A DNA stretch of 50,226 bases from Polysphondylium violaceum (taxonomy: Eukaryota; Evosea; Eumycetozoa; Dictyosteliales; Dictyosteliaceae). Positions 22,153 to 32,520 of the stretch are shown here, piece by piece (within the stretch, counting starts at the first letter, position 1; each line of letters starts with the position of its first letter). The stretch is taken from positions 1 through 50,226 of the forward strand of contig AJWJ01000121.1 of assembly GCA_000277445.1 (NCBI GenBank), in the 5' to 3' direction. The notes under the pieces were generated by a model. That model was given only the letters and a program-made list of their open reading frames with translations, was not told the DNA's origin and did no database searches. Both the position numbers and the translations under genes were made by a program.

Positions 22153-23088
22153 ATGGCACTAGATTTGTTTACACCAAATAAAAGAAAGAAAATTGATTCC
22201 TATAGTCAATATTCAAACAACCAATTACAATCACAATTGAATTTGTATGTTTGGTAGTATATAAATGAATTTATAAATATCTGTATTAATATATATTTGA
22301 TCAAAAGTAGTGAAGAAAATTATGATACATTGGATGAACAGTTATTTGAGATTGAAAATGCTAAAGAAGAGAATAGAGTTGAAAGTGAAAGATTAGCACA
22401 AATCGAACAAATACTCTCACTTCGTGAAAAGGAATTAAATGAAAAAGAATTTTCATTAGAGGAAAAAGAATTTGAGATTGAAGAGGAAAAAGAAAATCTT
22501 AGAAAATTTGCACTGGAATTAAATTCAACCGTGTCTGATATTGATATAAAGAATAAAGAATTGGTTGAAAAAGAAAAACAGTTGTTGGAAAGAGAAAGAA
22601 TTCAAGAAAAGGTTTACAATGAAAAGAAAAAGAAATTGTTTGATTTTGAAATGTCGCTAAAGAAAAAAGAACATGAATTAAAATTAAGAGAACTTGATTC
22701 ATTATTGGATTCAAATAAATTTGCTATGAATAATAATAATGGTAATGGTAATAACAATATCAATGGTAATGGGTATTCAACAATAAATACAGTAGTGGAA
22801 GATGAACAACAATCACAACAACAACAACAACAACAACTCCAACCTAATACTACCACTTCTTCTATTCCAAAGAAAATAGTTGCTAGAAAATCATTGCTTT
22901 CAAATTCAAAATTAGTTCATAGTTCACCAGCTAAAAGATTAATTAGAAGATCAATCATTCCATCTGCTTCAAATGGTTTGAAATCAAATTTAGGTTCATT
23001 AAAAGAAAATAATCCAAACAATAGTAGTAGTAATTTAGTTCAAACTAAAATTAGAAGACCATCAATTTTACCAAATAATATTAATTAA
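22153..23088 (+). CDS. Coiled-coil protein, unknown function
   Basis: Two exons, 22153-22244 and 22308-23088, give 290 aa. Residues about 35-165 form a Glu/Lys-rich heptad coiled coil (EKEFSLEEKEFEIEEEKENL). A polyN/polyQ linker follows. The C-terminal 90 residues are basic and Ser/Pro-rich (KIVARKSLL, SSPAKRLIRRS), possibly a nuclear or microtubule-binding tail. The N-terminal PNKRKKID resembles a nuclear localisation signal. I do not recognise a family. The divergent promoter shared with the ABCA gene contains a GCGCGC core at 22044-22049. Confidence 0.75.
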
Positions 23089-23221
23089 TTATTTAAAAAC
23101 TATGGTAAATAATATGTAAATAATAATAATAATAATAATAACTTATAGAAAGAGTTAATTAAAAAAGATCTCTTAATAAATAAAAACAATAATTTTAATT
23201 ATATATATGTATAATGGTTTA

Positions 23222-24827
23222 TTATCTATATAAATTCTTTTCAATATCAACTAAAATTTGAACCAATTGAGATTGATAGGTGATATCTATATATTCAAGG
23301 TTATAGGCGCTTGGTACGTTGTAGGTAAATGATGGTAATTTCATTACTGATAAAAACATTTGTAAGAGTTGGACGAATCCTGTTGGATCAACTGGACCAA
23401 CGGCTGAGGATATAATGGTTGCATTTGGATTGGATGAAACAATGGTAGTATTTAAAGATACTTCGCTAGTGCTGGGCATATGTACTTCAGTGTTGATTTG
23501 ACCATCGATATCAAATTGAACAGTAAATGCGGTGAGTGGGGATGACTCATCCATAATAATGAAATCACCAAGGAGTGTAGTGCCATTCAATGTTACACCG
23601 TTGGCATCGATTGTGGCCACTGGTGAAACAGGTGAATGGATCGAGACTTGAATACCTAGACCTGGATATTGAGAAAGACCTGGAGCTACACCAGTAAAGA
23701 ATGGATCACTGGTATTCAAAGTAACTGGACTGGCAGCAGGTACTTCACTTGGAATGATGGTCATTGGCATCACTGAAGAAAAGGCGGCATCAAAGAGTGA
23801 TTCGAAAAAGTATCCGCTAAAAGAAAGCATGTAATCTTGAGAGAAGCCTTCGAGTTGAGAAGATTCGGGGACATAGGTTGGGTTTTGGGATGGATAGTAG
23901 GATCCGCTTGGGGTCTTTACAATGATACCACCTTGGAGGGCGGCAGTGATTGCAGGGGTGTAGCCTGAGCCACTTGAGACAACAATCTCTCCCTCGGCAT
24001 TCAACAAATATTGATAGCCTTTATTGCCAAAAGTAAATGGAAGTACACGAATTGGATTGAATAAGCTGTCAATGGTGGGTGCCATATCGTTGATGGCAGT
24101 AGTGATACCATTGCAAGCATCAGTGACAAAGTTTTGAGCGACTTCGTTGGCAATATCGCCTACGGGAATAACACAAATTGAATTTGAGCAGTGAACATTA
24201 ACTTGAATGGCACCACTGTTGAAATTCATGGTTGTAGCAGAAGCACTAACACTGATTGGGTCTTGTTCTGTATTTACATTCAAAGTGGCCTCTACATTGA
24301 CTGGGTTGTTGGCAGAAGTGGTAAAGACAGTGATGGTGCCGTCTTCACATGGGTTAAAAACAGTTTTGGCACAGATATGGTAGTTCCATTGTAACTGGTA
24401 CTGGACATTCTCCCAACCCACTGCATATTGGCTCGACGATGCTTGGGCATAATAAAAATCTGCAAAATTGATAGACAATTTAAAATCATGAAAAGTGTAT
24501 TTCACTTGACTTGAACTTCCACTGATATCTTGGAATGGATAGTTTTCAAGTTTAGTTTGTGCATAATTTGAAAGCTAAATTTAAATTTTTTCATTTTTTT
24601 TTTTTCATTATTATTAGATTTACTTTTGATTTTCAACTACAATATATCTCTGCTACGAGATCTATCTGCGTATTGTAATACACGACACTTACATCTTGAC
24701 CTGCTTGAGCCAAGAAATTCTCATTGATTCCCACATAAACACCAGCAGCAGGGTATTGACATTGGACATATGATATCAAAGTAATAGCAACAATTGCCAA
24801 TACAAATATATGTGATGATCTATTCAT
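23222..24827 (-). CDS. Secreted BPI/LBP-family lipid-binding protein
   Basis: Bactericidal/permeability-increasing-like protein. The family binds lipids, including bacterial LPS, through two BPI folds. Exons 24827-24693 and 24574-23222 join in phase 0, giving 495 aa. Residues 1-23 form a signal peptide (VLAIVAITLISYVQC). The mature N-terminus GVYVGINENFLAQAGQD joins LSNYAQTKL, matching the G-x-x-x-x-x-x-GLxYxxQ start of BPI proteins. A conserved cysteine pair (HCSNSICV to TDACNG) fits the N-domain disulphide. It is downstream of the third ABCA gene on the same strand. D. discoideum has BPI-like proteins involved in bacterial killing; a similar role here is inference. Confidence 0.85.
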
Positions 24828-25099
24828 TTATGTATTTGTTTTATATATATATATAGAAATGTGTAATGTTGATAATAAAAAAAATGTGATCAAAAAAAAA
24901 CTTTATGAAAAAAAACTCAAGGGATTAACTCCATACTGGGGGTTAGGATAGGGGGTATAAATGTCGGAGGATTTTTTTTTATTTTTTTGTTTAGATTTTT
25001 TCATTTATAATAAAAATTTTATTTATTTTTTTTATTTATTTATTTTTATTTTTCGAGCATTTTAATTTAGATATTTATGATAGTGTGAATGTACAATCT
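24828..25099. other. Spacer between BPI and third ABCA gene, with G-runs
   Basis: AT-rich except for a short G-rich segment at 24938-24955 (GGGGGTTAGGATAGGGGG), followed by TATAAAT. The position is the promoter side of the BPI gene, which is transcribed leftwards. Confidence 0.5.
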
Positions 25100-28000
25100 T
25101 TACAAAGATTTTGACGAGGTCCTCTCTTTGGTGGCCTGGAGGAGAACTTCTTCGAGACCTGATTGACAGATACCCCAATCAGAGATTGAAAAGAGATTTT
25201 TGTTTTCTTGTATAGCTTTGAAAATAGATGATAATCTTAACGACGATCGAGGCACTGCATAGGTCTTGTTTAATGAAATCTCATGAATTAGTTTAGCTTC
25301 GGGTAATAGTCTCGTTATAAATTCATGTATTTGTGATTCCTTATTGGTGGTTGTAATTGATAATGTATATCCTGCACCATATCTAGCTTTTAACTAATTG
25401 ATTATTATTATAGTCAATATATGAATCAAATGTATTTATTTAATCATAATATAATAACAAATACTTACGTCTTGAGTTCTTCCAACAGTTTTTAGTGAAC
25501 CTTTGTTTATTATACATACCTTATCACAAGTGATTTGAGCCTCTTCCATGTTATGAGTTGTTAAAATAATGGCACATCTATTCTTGTAACTATTAATAAC
25601 ATCCCATACGATTCTTCTGGAAAATGGATCTACACCTCTATTGTATGTGATGATTAGAAATAAAGAATAAGAATAATAGGGTAGTATAAAAGATACATTA
25701 CGTTGTAGGTTCATCCAACAAGATTATAGATGGAGAGCCAATCAATGAGATTGCCAAACTTAATCTTCTTTTCATGCCCCCGCTATACTCTCTAACGGCC
25801 TTGTGTTGTGAATCTGTCAACATCACTTCAGCCAATGCTTTATCGACAATTACAGACAAAAGATCACCTTTTAGATTCTTCATTCGACCAAAGAATTGTA
25901 AATGTTCTCTTCCACTCATTTCACTCCATAGTACATCCTCTTGATTACAAACACCCAGCGAAGAATGAACCATATGTATGTTGTTGACAATATCGTATCC
26001 ATTGATCAAAGCATTACCACCACTGGGCGAATAAAGACCACACAATACATTTAAAGTCGTAGTCTTTCCACTGCCGTTGGCTCCAATCAGTCCGACACAT
26101 TGACCTTTTTCCACAGAAAATGATAAATTGTCCACGGCGTGTATCTTTCCCGAGTGTCCATCAAATGTCTTGCAAAGTGATAGTAATCGGATCAAAGCCT
26201 TGGAGTCACTGGCATAGGCAGAGTTCTTTTCCTCTCTTGTATCTGGTGCCATGACCTCTACCATTTCAATTGTAGTAGATTCATCATTGGCTGGCGATGG
26301 CGCGCTTGAGCTATAATCAACCGTCTCTAGTTTCTTTTCTTCTTGTTGTTTGAGTATCTTTATACCAAAAAGATTAAACCAAAATGGTTTCTTTAAAAAG
26401 AATAATGGATGCTCTTTTACGCCATAGGCAGAGGGTACGACCGCCTCCAGGTATAGATGAAGAATGGCAAAGATTAAAAACTCACCAAACAACAGTCCAT
26501 ACAGAGTTGGCATTTCTTCATGTTGGAATATCTTTTCCCAAGTGAGACCAGGTGAATTTCCAACGTATTCCAAAGAGATGTAAGATATGGCCCTATGGTA
26601 GGCCACATGTGGAATAAGTCCTGTGAGGACAAACGTTGCCAGAGAGGTATCAGGATTCTCTATGAATGCATTGTTTAACAAATTGGATGACAAGGCTGTA
26701 AATATAATATAGATAAAGGAGACCACTGTTGATGTGTAGACAGATGAAAAAAACACAGATATAAAGAAAGAGAATGCTATTTGGGTCATTCCAAACAAAA
26801 CAAATAACACAAAAAATACAGAAAACGGTGTTTGGGTGTAGAATCTAAACTTTAATATATAGGCATATGCAATGGCCACCAATACAATGATCATGTATAA
26901 TGAAAAGTTGAATATATAATTCACCAACCAATAAATATGCATCCTCAGTCCACTCATTTTCATAATCTCTCTTAATCGATTTTCTTTTTCATAAACAACA
27001 TTTGATACAAACACTACCATACAAAATGACATCATAAATAAATACCAAAAGTCTATTATACAGAATGTTAGGACAGTAAAGTAGACTACAGATAAAAAAA
27101 ATATACATACTTTCTTGAGGTTGAATCATATCTTTTGGTTCATTGTGAGCTTTATAAGGAAACTCTTTTATATTTGTAGTGATTGTATAATTGGGATTCG
27201 ATGTGTAGTATCTGAGGAATGCATTATTTAATAAATTGATAATTGATCCCGATGACAAGGTATTGTTTGAAAGAGCTACCATATTTGTCTTAAAACTAGA
27301 AGTGGTTGGATCAAGGGATACTTGATTGATTAAAAGAGCCATAAGAAATTCCTCTTCTCTCTTATCGCGTTGGGAGTAGCTTGTTGAATCCATATACTCT
27401 TTATCAGGGTATTCAACAAATTCAAAATCTTGCGTTTGAATCATACCAATACTATAATAATCTGGTATAAAGGAGACTTGATTACTTGTAGAAAAATAAT
27501 TTAAAAATCCTTTCTTTGAGTCTTGAGTAAGAGAACAACAATCACCAATATCATAGACTTGGTCACTCAATAATATATATGGTACAGTTGTATTTATAGT
27601 TGGTGGAAAAACAAATGGTAAAGGTAGTACCACAGGTTCAACATTATCCGAGTAACTAGTTGGAGGTGTAGCCAATTGTACAAATGACATAATACTAATC
27701 TAAATGTTGTTATAAAAATGTTAAAATATATTAAAACCAATTTAATCTAAATAGCCTACCATTAAAACTGGAACCAAAGCTTGAAAGATATTAGTTTTGT
27801 ATTGTCTTTTTTGATAAGCTATAGATTTTAAAAATAATGCTTTAAATTGATTAAAAAAGTTGTATGAATGAGTTGGTTGGCTTTCAAATATTGTATTTTC
27901 TGAAACTGTGGATTCTATTGATATCTTTCTACCATCATCAATAATTAAAGGAGGAGGAGATAATGATTCAGATGATAAGGGTTCATTGGTATTTGGTATT

Positions 28001-28164
28001 TTTAAATTACTACTATCATTTTTTATGTTAAATACCAACTCATCTAATTCAAGAGTACTAAGGCCTTTATCAAATTCTTTTAAATCACCAGATTTAAATT
28101 TTAATTCTTCCAATTCTGATAAACTTAATTCTTGAGGTACATTTAAATTGTTGTTATTATCCAT
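25100..28164 (-). CDS. ABCA-family ABC half-transporter (third of three)
   Basis: Five exons in phase: 28164-27760, 27699-27111, 27052-25702, 25637-25469 and 25393-25100, giving 935 aa. A hydrophilic N-terminal extension of about 105 residues precedes the ABCA motif FNQFKALFLKSIAYQKRQ and the first helix. A luminal region and six-helix core follow. The NBD has Walker A GANGSGKTTT near 655 (Ala in place of the usual Pro), signature EYSGGMKRRLS, Walker B ILLDEPTTGVDPFSRR formed across the exon 3/4 junction, and H-loop LTTHNMEEA. The C-terminus ends SDWGICQSGLEEVLLQ, the typical ABCA tail (SxxxxLEEVFL). Met at 28164 is chosen over an upstream in-frame Met at 28188 that is followed by a hydrophobic poly-A-encoded stretch. 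Confidence 0.9.
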
Positions 28165-28617
28165 TTTTAATAAAAAAAAAAAAACCATGTAAGCAGTTTT
28201 TATAAAAATGGGAAAAAGAAAGAGACTTTATTCTCAAAAAAACAACTTCCATAATTCCCATTTATAATTCCATTTGGATGAAGATTGCACCATTTGCGCC
28301 CAAAAACAAAAATAAAAAAAAGATATTTTTCCCTTGTGCTCCCCCCATTAAAAAAAAACTGAAAAATGGGCTTTTCAAAAGAATATTCTAAAAATACTAA
28401 AAAGAGATCAAAGTCACCACTGATTCAACTCCTTTAAGAGAGGTAAAAATAATTAAAATGGACAAAACCCTTTTTTAGAAACACCCAATCAATAAAAAAG
28501 TATTTTGTTTAAAAATGATAATCATTTGGAATTAATCACAACCAAAGAAACAACGAGTTTACTTAAAAATATAGATAGGGAAATAATTTCTAAAATACAA
28601 AAAGAGTAAAATAAATC
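28165..28617. other. Intergenic region between ABCA and oxygenase genes
   Basis: Tandem genes on the minus strand are separated by 450 bp of AT-rich DNA with A-runs and a single CCCCCC at about 28341. No gene is seen. Confidence 0.5.
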
Positions 28618-29331
28618 TTAGGGTATTATTTCAAACATGATATCATTTCTTATCAAATACTTTGTACCATTTGTAATTTGGGAACTTTGATGGAGAATCT
28701 TGTGAGGGAATATAACTACTCTTCCTTTTTTGGGCTCAACTCTACTGATAACTGAGACTTCATAGGAAGGTTTTGATTGATCAGGCTGTTCATTTTCCTC
28801 TGTAAGAAACTCTAATACACCGCCAGAGTAATCAGAGCCACTTGAATTTAAAAAGAATAAGCAAGTAAGAAAACTAGACTCATTGTCAGACTTGTTATAG
28901 GATCCATCCATATGAGTTGGGAAAACTTGACCTTGTTCATAAGATATGAAACGATGTCTATGTGATAAACCAGTATATCCCCAATTGATTTGTTTACCAT
29001 TTAAATTTGAAGTAGATTTGTTTTTGACAATAAAACTTTCAATTCTGTGTGAAAGTATTTTGGATATTGATTTGGAAGTTCTAATGACTCTTTTACCAAT
29101 TTTTTTATATTCATCATCTGGATTTTCAGACCAACCTCTAAATAATACTGGCTGAGAAGTGAGAGAATTATGATGCTCGCCATTAAATACAGATTCTATA
29201 ATCAAGTCACACTCTTGCTCTGATAATACATTATCTAATATAAAAGAATCTTGTACTCCATCAATATTTGATAATTTTATCAAACTTTTATCAAAACTAT
29301 TATTATCTATATTAAATTCTAGTATTTCCAT
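28618..29331 (-). CDS. 2-oxoglutarate/Fe(II) oxygenase, prolyl-hydroxylase type
   Basis: Single exon, 237 aa. The double-stranded beta-helix core shows the iron-binding HxD in FPTHMDGSY, the distal His in VIFPHKILHQ and the 2OG-binding Arg in TKYLIRNDIMFE. The N-terminal ILDNVLSEQECDLIIE is the usual start of P4H-like domains. There is no signal peptide or membrane segment, so a cytosolic or nuclear enzyme is expected. Substrate cannot be inferred; similar small oxygenases hydroxylate proteins such as Skp1 or ribosomal proteins. All metal and cosubstrate residues are present. Confidence 0.85.
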   Translation of the reverse strand: MEILEFNIDNNSFDKSLIKLSNIDGVQDSFILDNVLSEQECDLIIESVFNGEHHNSLTSQPVLFRGWSENPDDEYKKIGKRVIRTSKSISKILSHRIESFIVKNKSTSNLNGKQINWGYTGLSHRHRFISYEQGQVFPTHMDGSYNKSDNESSFLTCLFFLNSSGSDYSGGVLEFLTEENEQPDQSKPSYEVSVISRVEPKKGRVVIFPHKILHQSSQITNGTKYLIRNDIMFEIIP

Positions 29332-29910
29332 TTGTTTAACACATTTACTTCAAAATGATAAATAAATAAACAATGGAATTTTTTTTTATTTTTTCACATT
29401 GTTGTGTATAAAAAAAATCATCCTTTTCTCTGAAAATTTTTCACTAAAAAACTTTATGATATTTTTTTTCAAGAATTTATTTTGGTCAATATCAAATATC
29501 AAAAAGACTAAAAAAAGAAACAAATATCTCATTTCAAATTCATTAAAGGAGGCCCTATTTTAGAGATTTTTTTTTTTTTAAATAAACCATTCTATTTGAG
29601 GGCAAGAGATAGCCATATTCGTGTTTGAGGACATAGCATAGCAGATGTTATCTTTTATGTCAATACTATGTAGTAAAGAGTTTAAAATCGTGCTAAGAAC
29701 ATTAAGTTTAATAGAAACTAAAGATAGAAATCTCATGTGTGAGCGAACAATAAAAACTATAAATACACAATGAATTCTTTGAATTCATTAGTCGATTTTT
29801 TTAATCTATAGGAATGAGATTTAATAAATAATGGGTTTGATCCTATTTTTTGTTAAAGGTTTTGGTACTGTAGGAACGTAAGATATTGATCATCCATATT
29901 TTATTAAATA
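29332..29910. other. Intergenic region with a hairpin and more complex sequence
   Basis: The first 240 bp are A/T-rich. From about 29585 to 29820 composition is more balanced and non-repetitive. It ends with a perfect 9-bp inverted repeat (AATGAATTC, loop TTT, GAATTCATT; 29769-29789) followed by a T-run. It may be an older part of the neighbouring retroelement fragment or a small RNA locus. No coding sequence is seen. Confidence 0.35.
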
Positions 29911-30358
29911 TTACAAAGAGAAAAAAAAAATGATTATAGATACTGCCAGAGCGAACTTGCATTTGTGGGAGACTGGGAGAGGGTTGTTTTCGTCTAGGTA
30001 TATGTTTTGGAGGGAGAGGGAGGGATAGAAGTGCCCGACAAGCTGAAGATGAAGGAGCAGGCTTTTTCTCTTACCTGTGTTGGGATCAGCTCGCATTCTA
30101 GCAATGGGTGCAACTAGGGTTCTTCAAGATGGTCACCACAGCCATATGGGCATTGGATTTGTCTTTTGTGATTAATAGGTAAGGCATGCGTAAAGAACCT
30201 AAAGAGGGTGTTGCGTCCTTTGTTGTATGCTATTTTGGATATCGTCTCAAAGTGGTTGGCCATCGACCTTCTAGTTGTCGCCTCTGAGTTGAAGTCAAAT
30301 ATACGTTCGATTTGGAAGTGAGTTCCGCGTAGGTCATCCAAAAAAAAAAAAAAAAAAA
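29911..30358 (-). mobile_element. 3' fragment of a non-LTR (LINE) retrotransposon, tRNA-linked
   Basis: On the minus strand, from the T19 tract at 30358 leftwards, about 90 codons read as the end of a reverse-transcriptase ORF: FRFFTHALPINHKRQIQC, then CPYGCGDHLEE, a stop codon at 30114-30116, and in the same frame LHPLLEC. This matches the zinc-binding zf-RVT end of LINE ORF2 (ALP...CxxC...HxLxxC). A second frame continues with HKCKFALAVSI. No RT or endonuclease core is present, so it is a strongly 5'-truncated, decayed copy. It starts 35 bp past the 3' end of tRNA-Glu, the kind of site dictyostelid TRE elements use (TRE3 downstream of tRNA genes). TRE membership is inference from position and domain. 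Confidence 0.65.
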
Positions 30359-30387
30359 GGTAAACCCGATAAATGCATAAAACTAAC

Positions 30388-30392
30388 AAAAA
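30388..30392 (-). terminator. Pol III terminator of tRNA-Glu
   Basis: TTTTT on the minus strand directly after the tRNA discriminator base, the expected Pol III stop signal. Confidence 0.8.
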
Positions 30393-30464
30393 CTCCCCAT
30401 TCGGGAATCGAACCCGAGGTACCAGTGTGAAAGACTAGAGTGTTACCGACTACACCAATGAGGA
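30393..30464 (-). tRNA. tRNA-Glu (anticodon UUC)
   Basis: 72-nt cloverleaf on the minus strand without an intron. Acceptor stem TCCTCAT pairs with ATGGGGA (one T-G wobble), discriminator G. A-box TGGTGTAGTCGG and B-box GGTTCGATTCC are both present. The anticodon stem CTAGT/ACTGG pairs fully around the loop CTTTCAC, giving anticodon TTC. It is followed at once by a T5 terminator and 30 bp later by the retroelement fragment. Confidence 0.96.
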
Positions 30465-30697
30465 TTGGTATGGAAAACAATTAAAACTGGTTGAATTTAT
30501 CTTTCAAAACAAATTTTTAATTTTGAAAAAATCTCACCAATTTACGGATTTCGAGATATCTCTGCTAATTAATGATTTTTTCGTTGTTGATTATAATACA
30601 AAATAAATCCAACTTTTAAATAAAAAAAAAAAAACAAAAATCTTGATTCAAATCGACTGCAATACTAAAACCACATATATATCACACACAGCGCATC

Positions 30698-31005
30698 ATG
30701 GGCAAAACTAATATTCAAAAAGATTGGGAAGAAAGAGAATTCATTGAAGATATCTCTATTAATGTACAAAAGATTATTGAGTTTTTAAATAAATTTGGTA
30801 AGTGGTTGTTGGCTATAACCTATAACACACCCCTATCCTATGCACACATTATTAATCATCTAATCCCCATTTTAAACACCTACAACCAATACACACAATA
30901 GAATTATCCACTAGAAATAAATTGTCAAATGTAAATGAAAAGCTCACTGTTTTAGAAAGACAAGTAGATTATCTTGAATCTGCTTTCAAGACTGTATCTG
31001 AATAA
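30698..31005 (+). CDS. brk1: Brick1 (HSPC300), SCAR/WAVE complex subunit
   Basis: Smallest subunit of the pentameric SCAR/WAVE complex that activates Arp2/3 at the leading edge. Exons 30698-30797 and 30902-31005 give 67 aa. Family pattern is clear: QKDWEEREFIE (QxDWANREYIE in animals), KIIEFLNKF, then after the splice LSTRNKLSNVNEKLTVLERQ and VDYLESAF. It is a single helical coiled-coil segment, as in HSPC300. The second exon is too short to stand out alone. Convergent with OSTC. Confidence 0.95.
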
Positions 31006-31467
31006 TCAATCTACTTTGTACTATACCCTAAATAATAATAACAACAACAACAACAACAACACAATAATAATAACAACACATTATATCATATATATATAAA
31101 TAAATAGATCATAATGGGTTGTTAATCATTTATTGATTATACTTTTTTTATTGTAAAACGAGTCTTGATAGATAGATAGGTATATTTTATGTGATCGATA
31201 TAGAGATAGCAGAAACACAAGATTAGAATGAGATAAATACTCGACAATGTAAAACAACAACAAAAACAACAACAAAGATAGATAATAAGGATAACCCGAC
31301 ATAGATAAAAAGAGTTTTAATTTATATGTTTTTTTTTATTTGTTTTTTATTTACAAAAAAAGATTTGAATGACTCTATCTGTGTATTGTTGTTATTGTTG
31401 TTGCTGTTGCTGCTGTTGTTGTAGTTGTATTTATTATTATTATCATCATTCTATTCATTTCAAATAA
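31006..31467. other. Convergent intergenic region with trinucleotide repeats
   Basis: Between the Brick1 and OSTC stop codons. Contains AAC/AAT trinucleotide runs (31035-31080, 31250-31275), a TTG/TGC run (31385-31425), and possible poly(A) signals for both genes. No gene is seen. Confidence 0.55.
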
Positions 31468-31896
31468 TTAAAAAGAACCATAACCAGGGATTTTCATACG
31501 AAGGAAAACAATAGCAATATTATAAGTGGCGACAATGAGAGATAAACCAATGGCAAAGAGATAGGAATTGTTTTTCTTGCTATTGAAATCGAGAATAATG
31601 AAACCTAAAGCACCCAACATAAAAATAAAACCAGCAGAAAGACCTTCAATGATAAATTGAGCGTTGATACGGTACATTTGGAATACCATTGGTCTGCTAT
31701 TACCACGTTCATCTGGTTGATAACCGATTGAGGGTGGTTCGACAATGAGATCATAAATGATACCACTCGACACTAAAAAGTAGGTAAAGAATACAAAAGA
31801 AAAGACCAACATGGGTGATGGATAGTTGAATTGTGGCAACTGTAATCTCATCTTTGGTACTCTAATAAAGTGAAAAGGTAATTCTAATAAATCCAT
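31468..31896 (-). CDS. ostc: Oligosaccharyltransferase subunit OSTC (DC2)
   Basis: Single exon, 142 aa, ER membrane. OSTC links the STT3A-type oligosaccharyltransferase to the Sec61 translocon for co-translational N-glycosylation. Family signatures are clear: PSPMLVFSFVFFTYFLVSSG, then GIIYDLIVEPPSIG (GIIYDVIVEPPSVG in human), RPMVFQMYRINAQFIIEGL, the GALGFIILD helix, and FLRMKIPGY at the C-terminus. Three or four membrane segments. Full length. Confidence 0.96.
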   Translation of the reverse strand: MDLLELPFHFIRVPKMRLQLPQFNYPSPMLVFSFVFFTYFLVSSGIIYDLIVEPPSIGYQPDERGNSRPMVFQMYRINAQFIIEGLSAGFIFMLGALGFIILDFNSKKNNSYLFAIGLSLIVATYNIAIVFLRMKIPGYGSF

Positions 31897-32520
31897 TTCT
31901 ATCTATATATATATATATCTGTGTTGACAATATCTCAAACAAATAAGTGATATGATATATTTATAAGTATTGATCTGTTGCCCAATTTATTTTTGAATGA
32001 AAATATTTTGAATTTTTTTTTTCATTTTGAAGTTCAAATGCAGTAATAAGCATATTTATAGATTTTATTGGGTGTGTAAATTAGAGATGAATGTTTATTT
32101 ATTAGGTATATGAATAAATGAATAGTCGTTCATCCTGAAAACGCACATATACACGTAAAACCACAATAGAACCATTGTATACAAATCAGTTTATGTGATT
32201 AATATATAATGATTCCACTGCAGATTTATGTTTAGTCAGTGATAAAGATAACAAATATGGTCTTGTAGTATTTGAGATAGGTTTGTTCTATTTTGAATTC
32301 TAAAGACCTAAAACACATTGTGTTAAAACTAAAAAGATTCTCATCGATGAGACATGGAATTTTCTTCTACTTTAAAAGTTTTTTTTTTTTTTTTTTTTTA
32401 AGTATTTTTTCTAAACGATAAAATTGATTGTTATTTTTTTAATATATACATAATAATAATATAACGACTTCATTTTAAATACATAAAACCTTATTTCATT
32501 AAGGTTCTAGATTATAAAAA
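31897..32520. other. Divergent intergenic region between OSTC and VPS39
   Basis: AT-rich with a T-run of more than 20 at about 32379-32400. One short stretch (32199-32303) is an open frame of 34 codons with coding-like composition but no partner exon that I could place. No confident gene. Confidence 0.45.

Noticed and set aside
30298-30312. CGTTCGATTTG about 85 bp from tRNA-Glu, considered as an external B-box of dictyostelid tRNA genes
   Set aside because: It matches only part of the B-box, is on the opposite strand, and lies in the retroelement coding trace.
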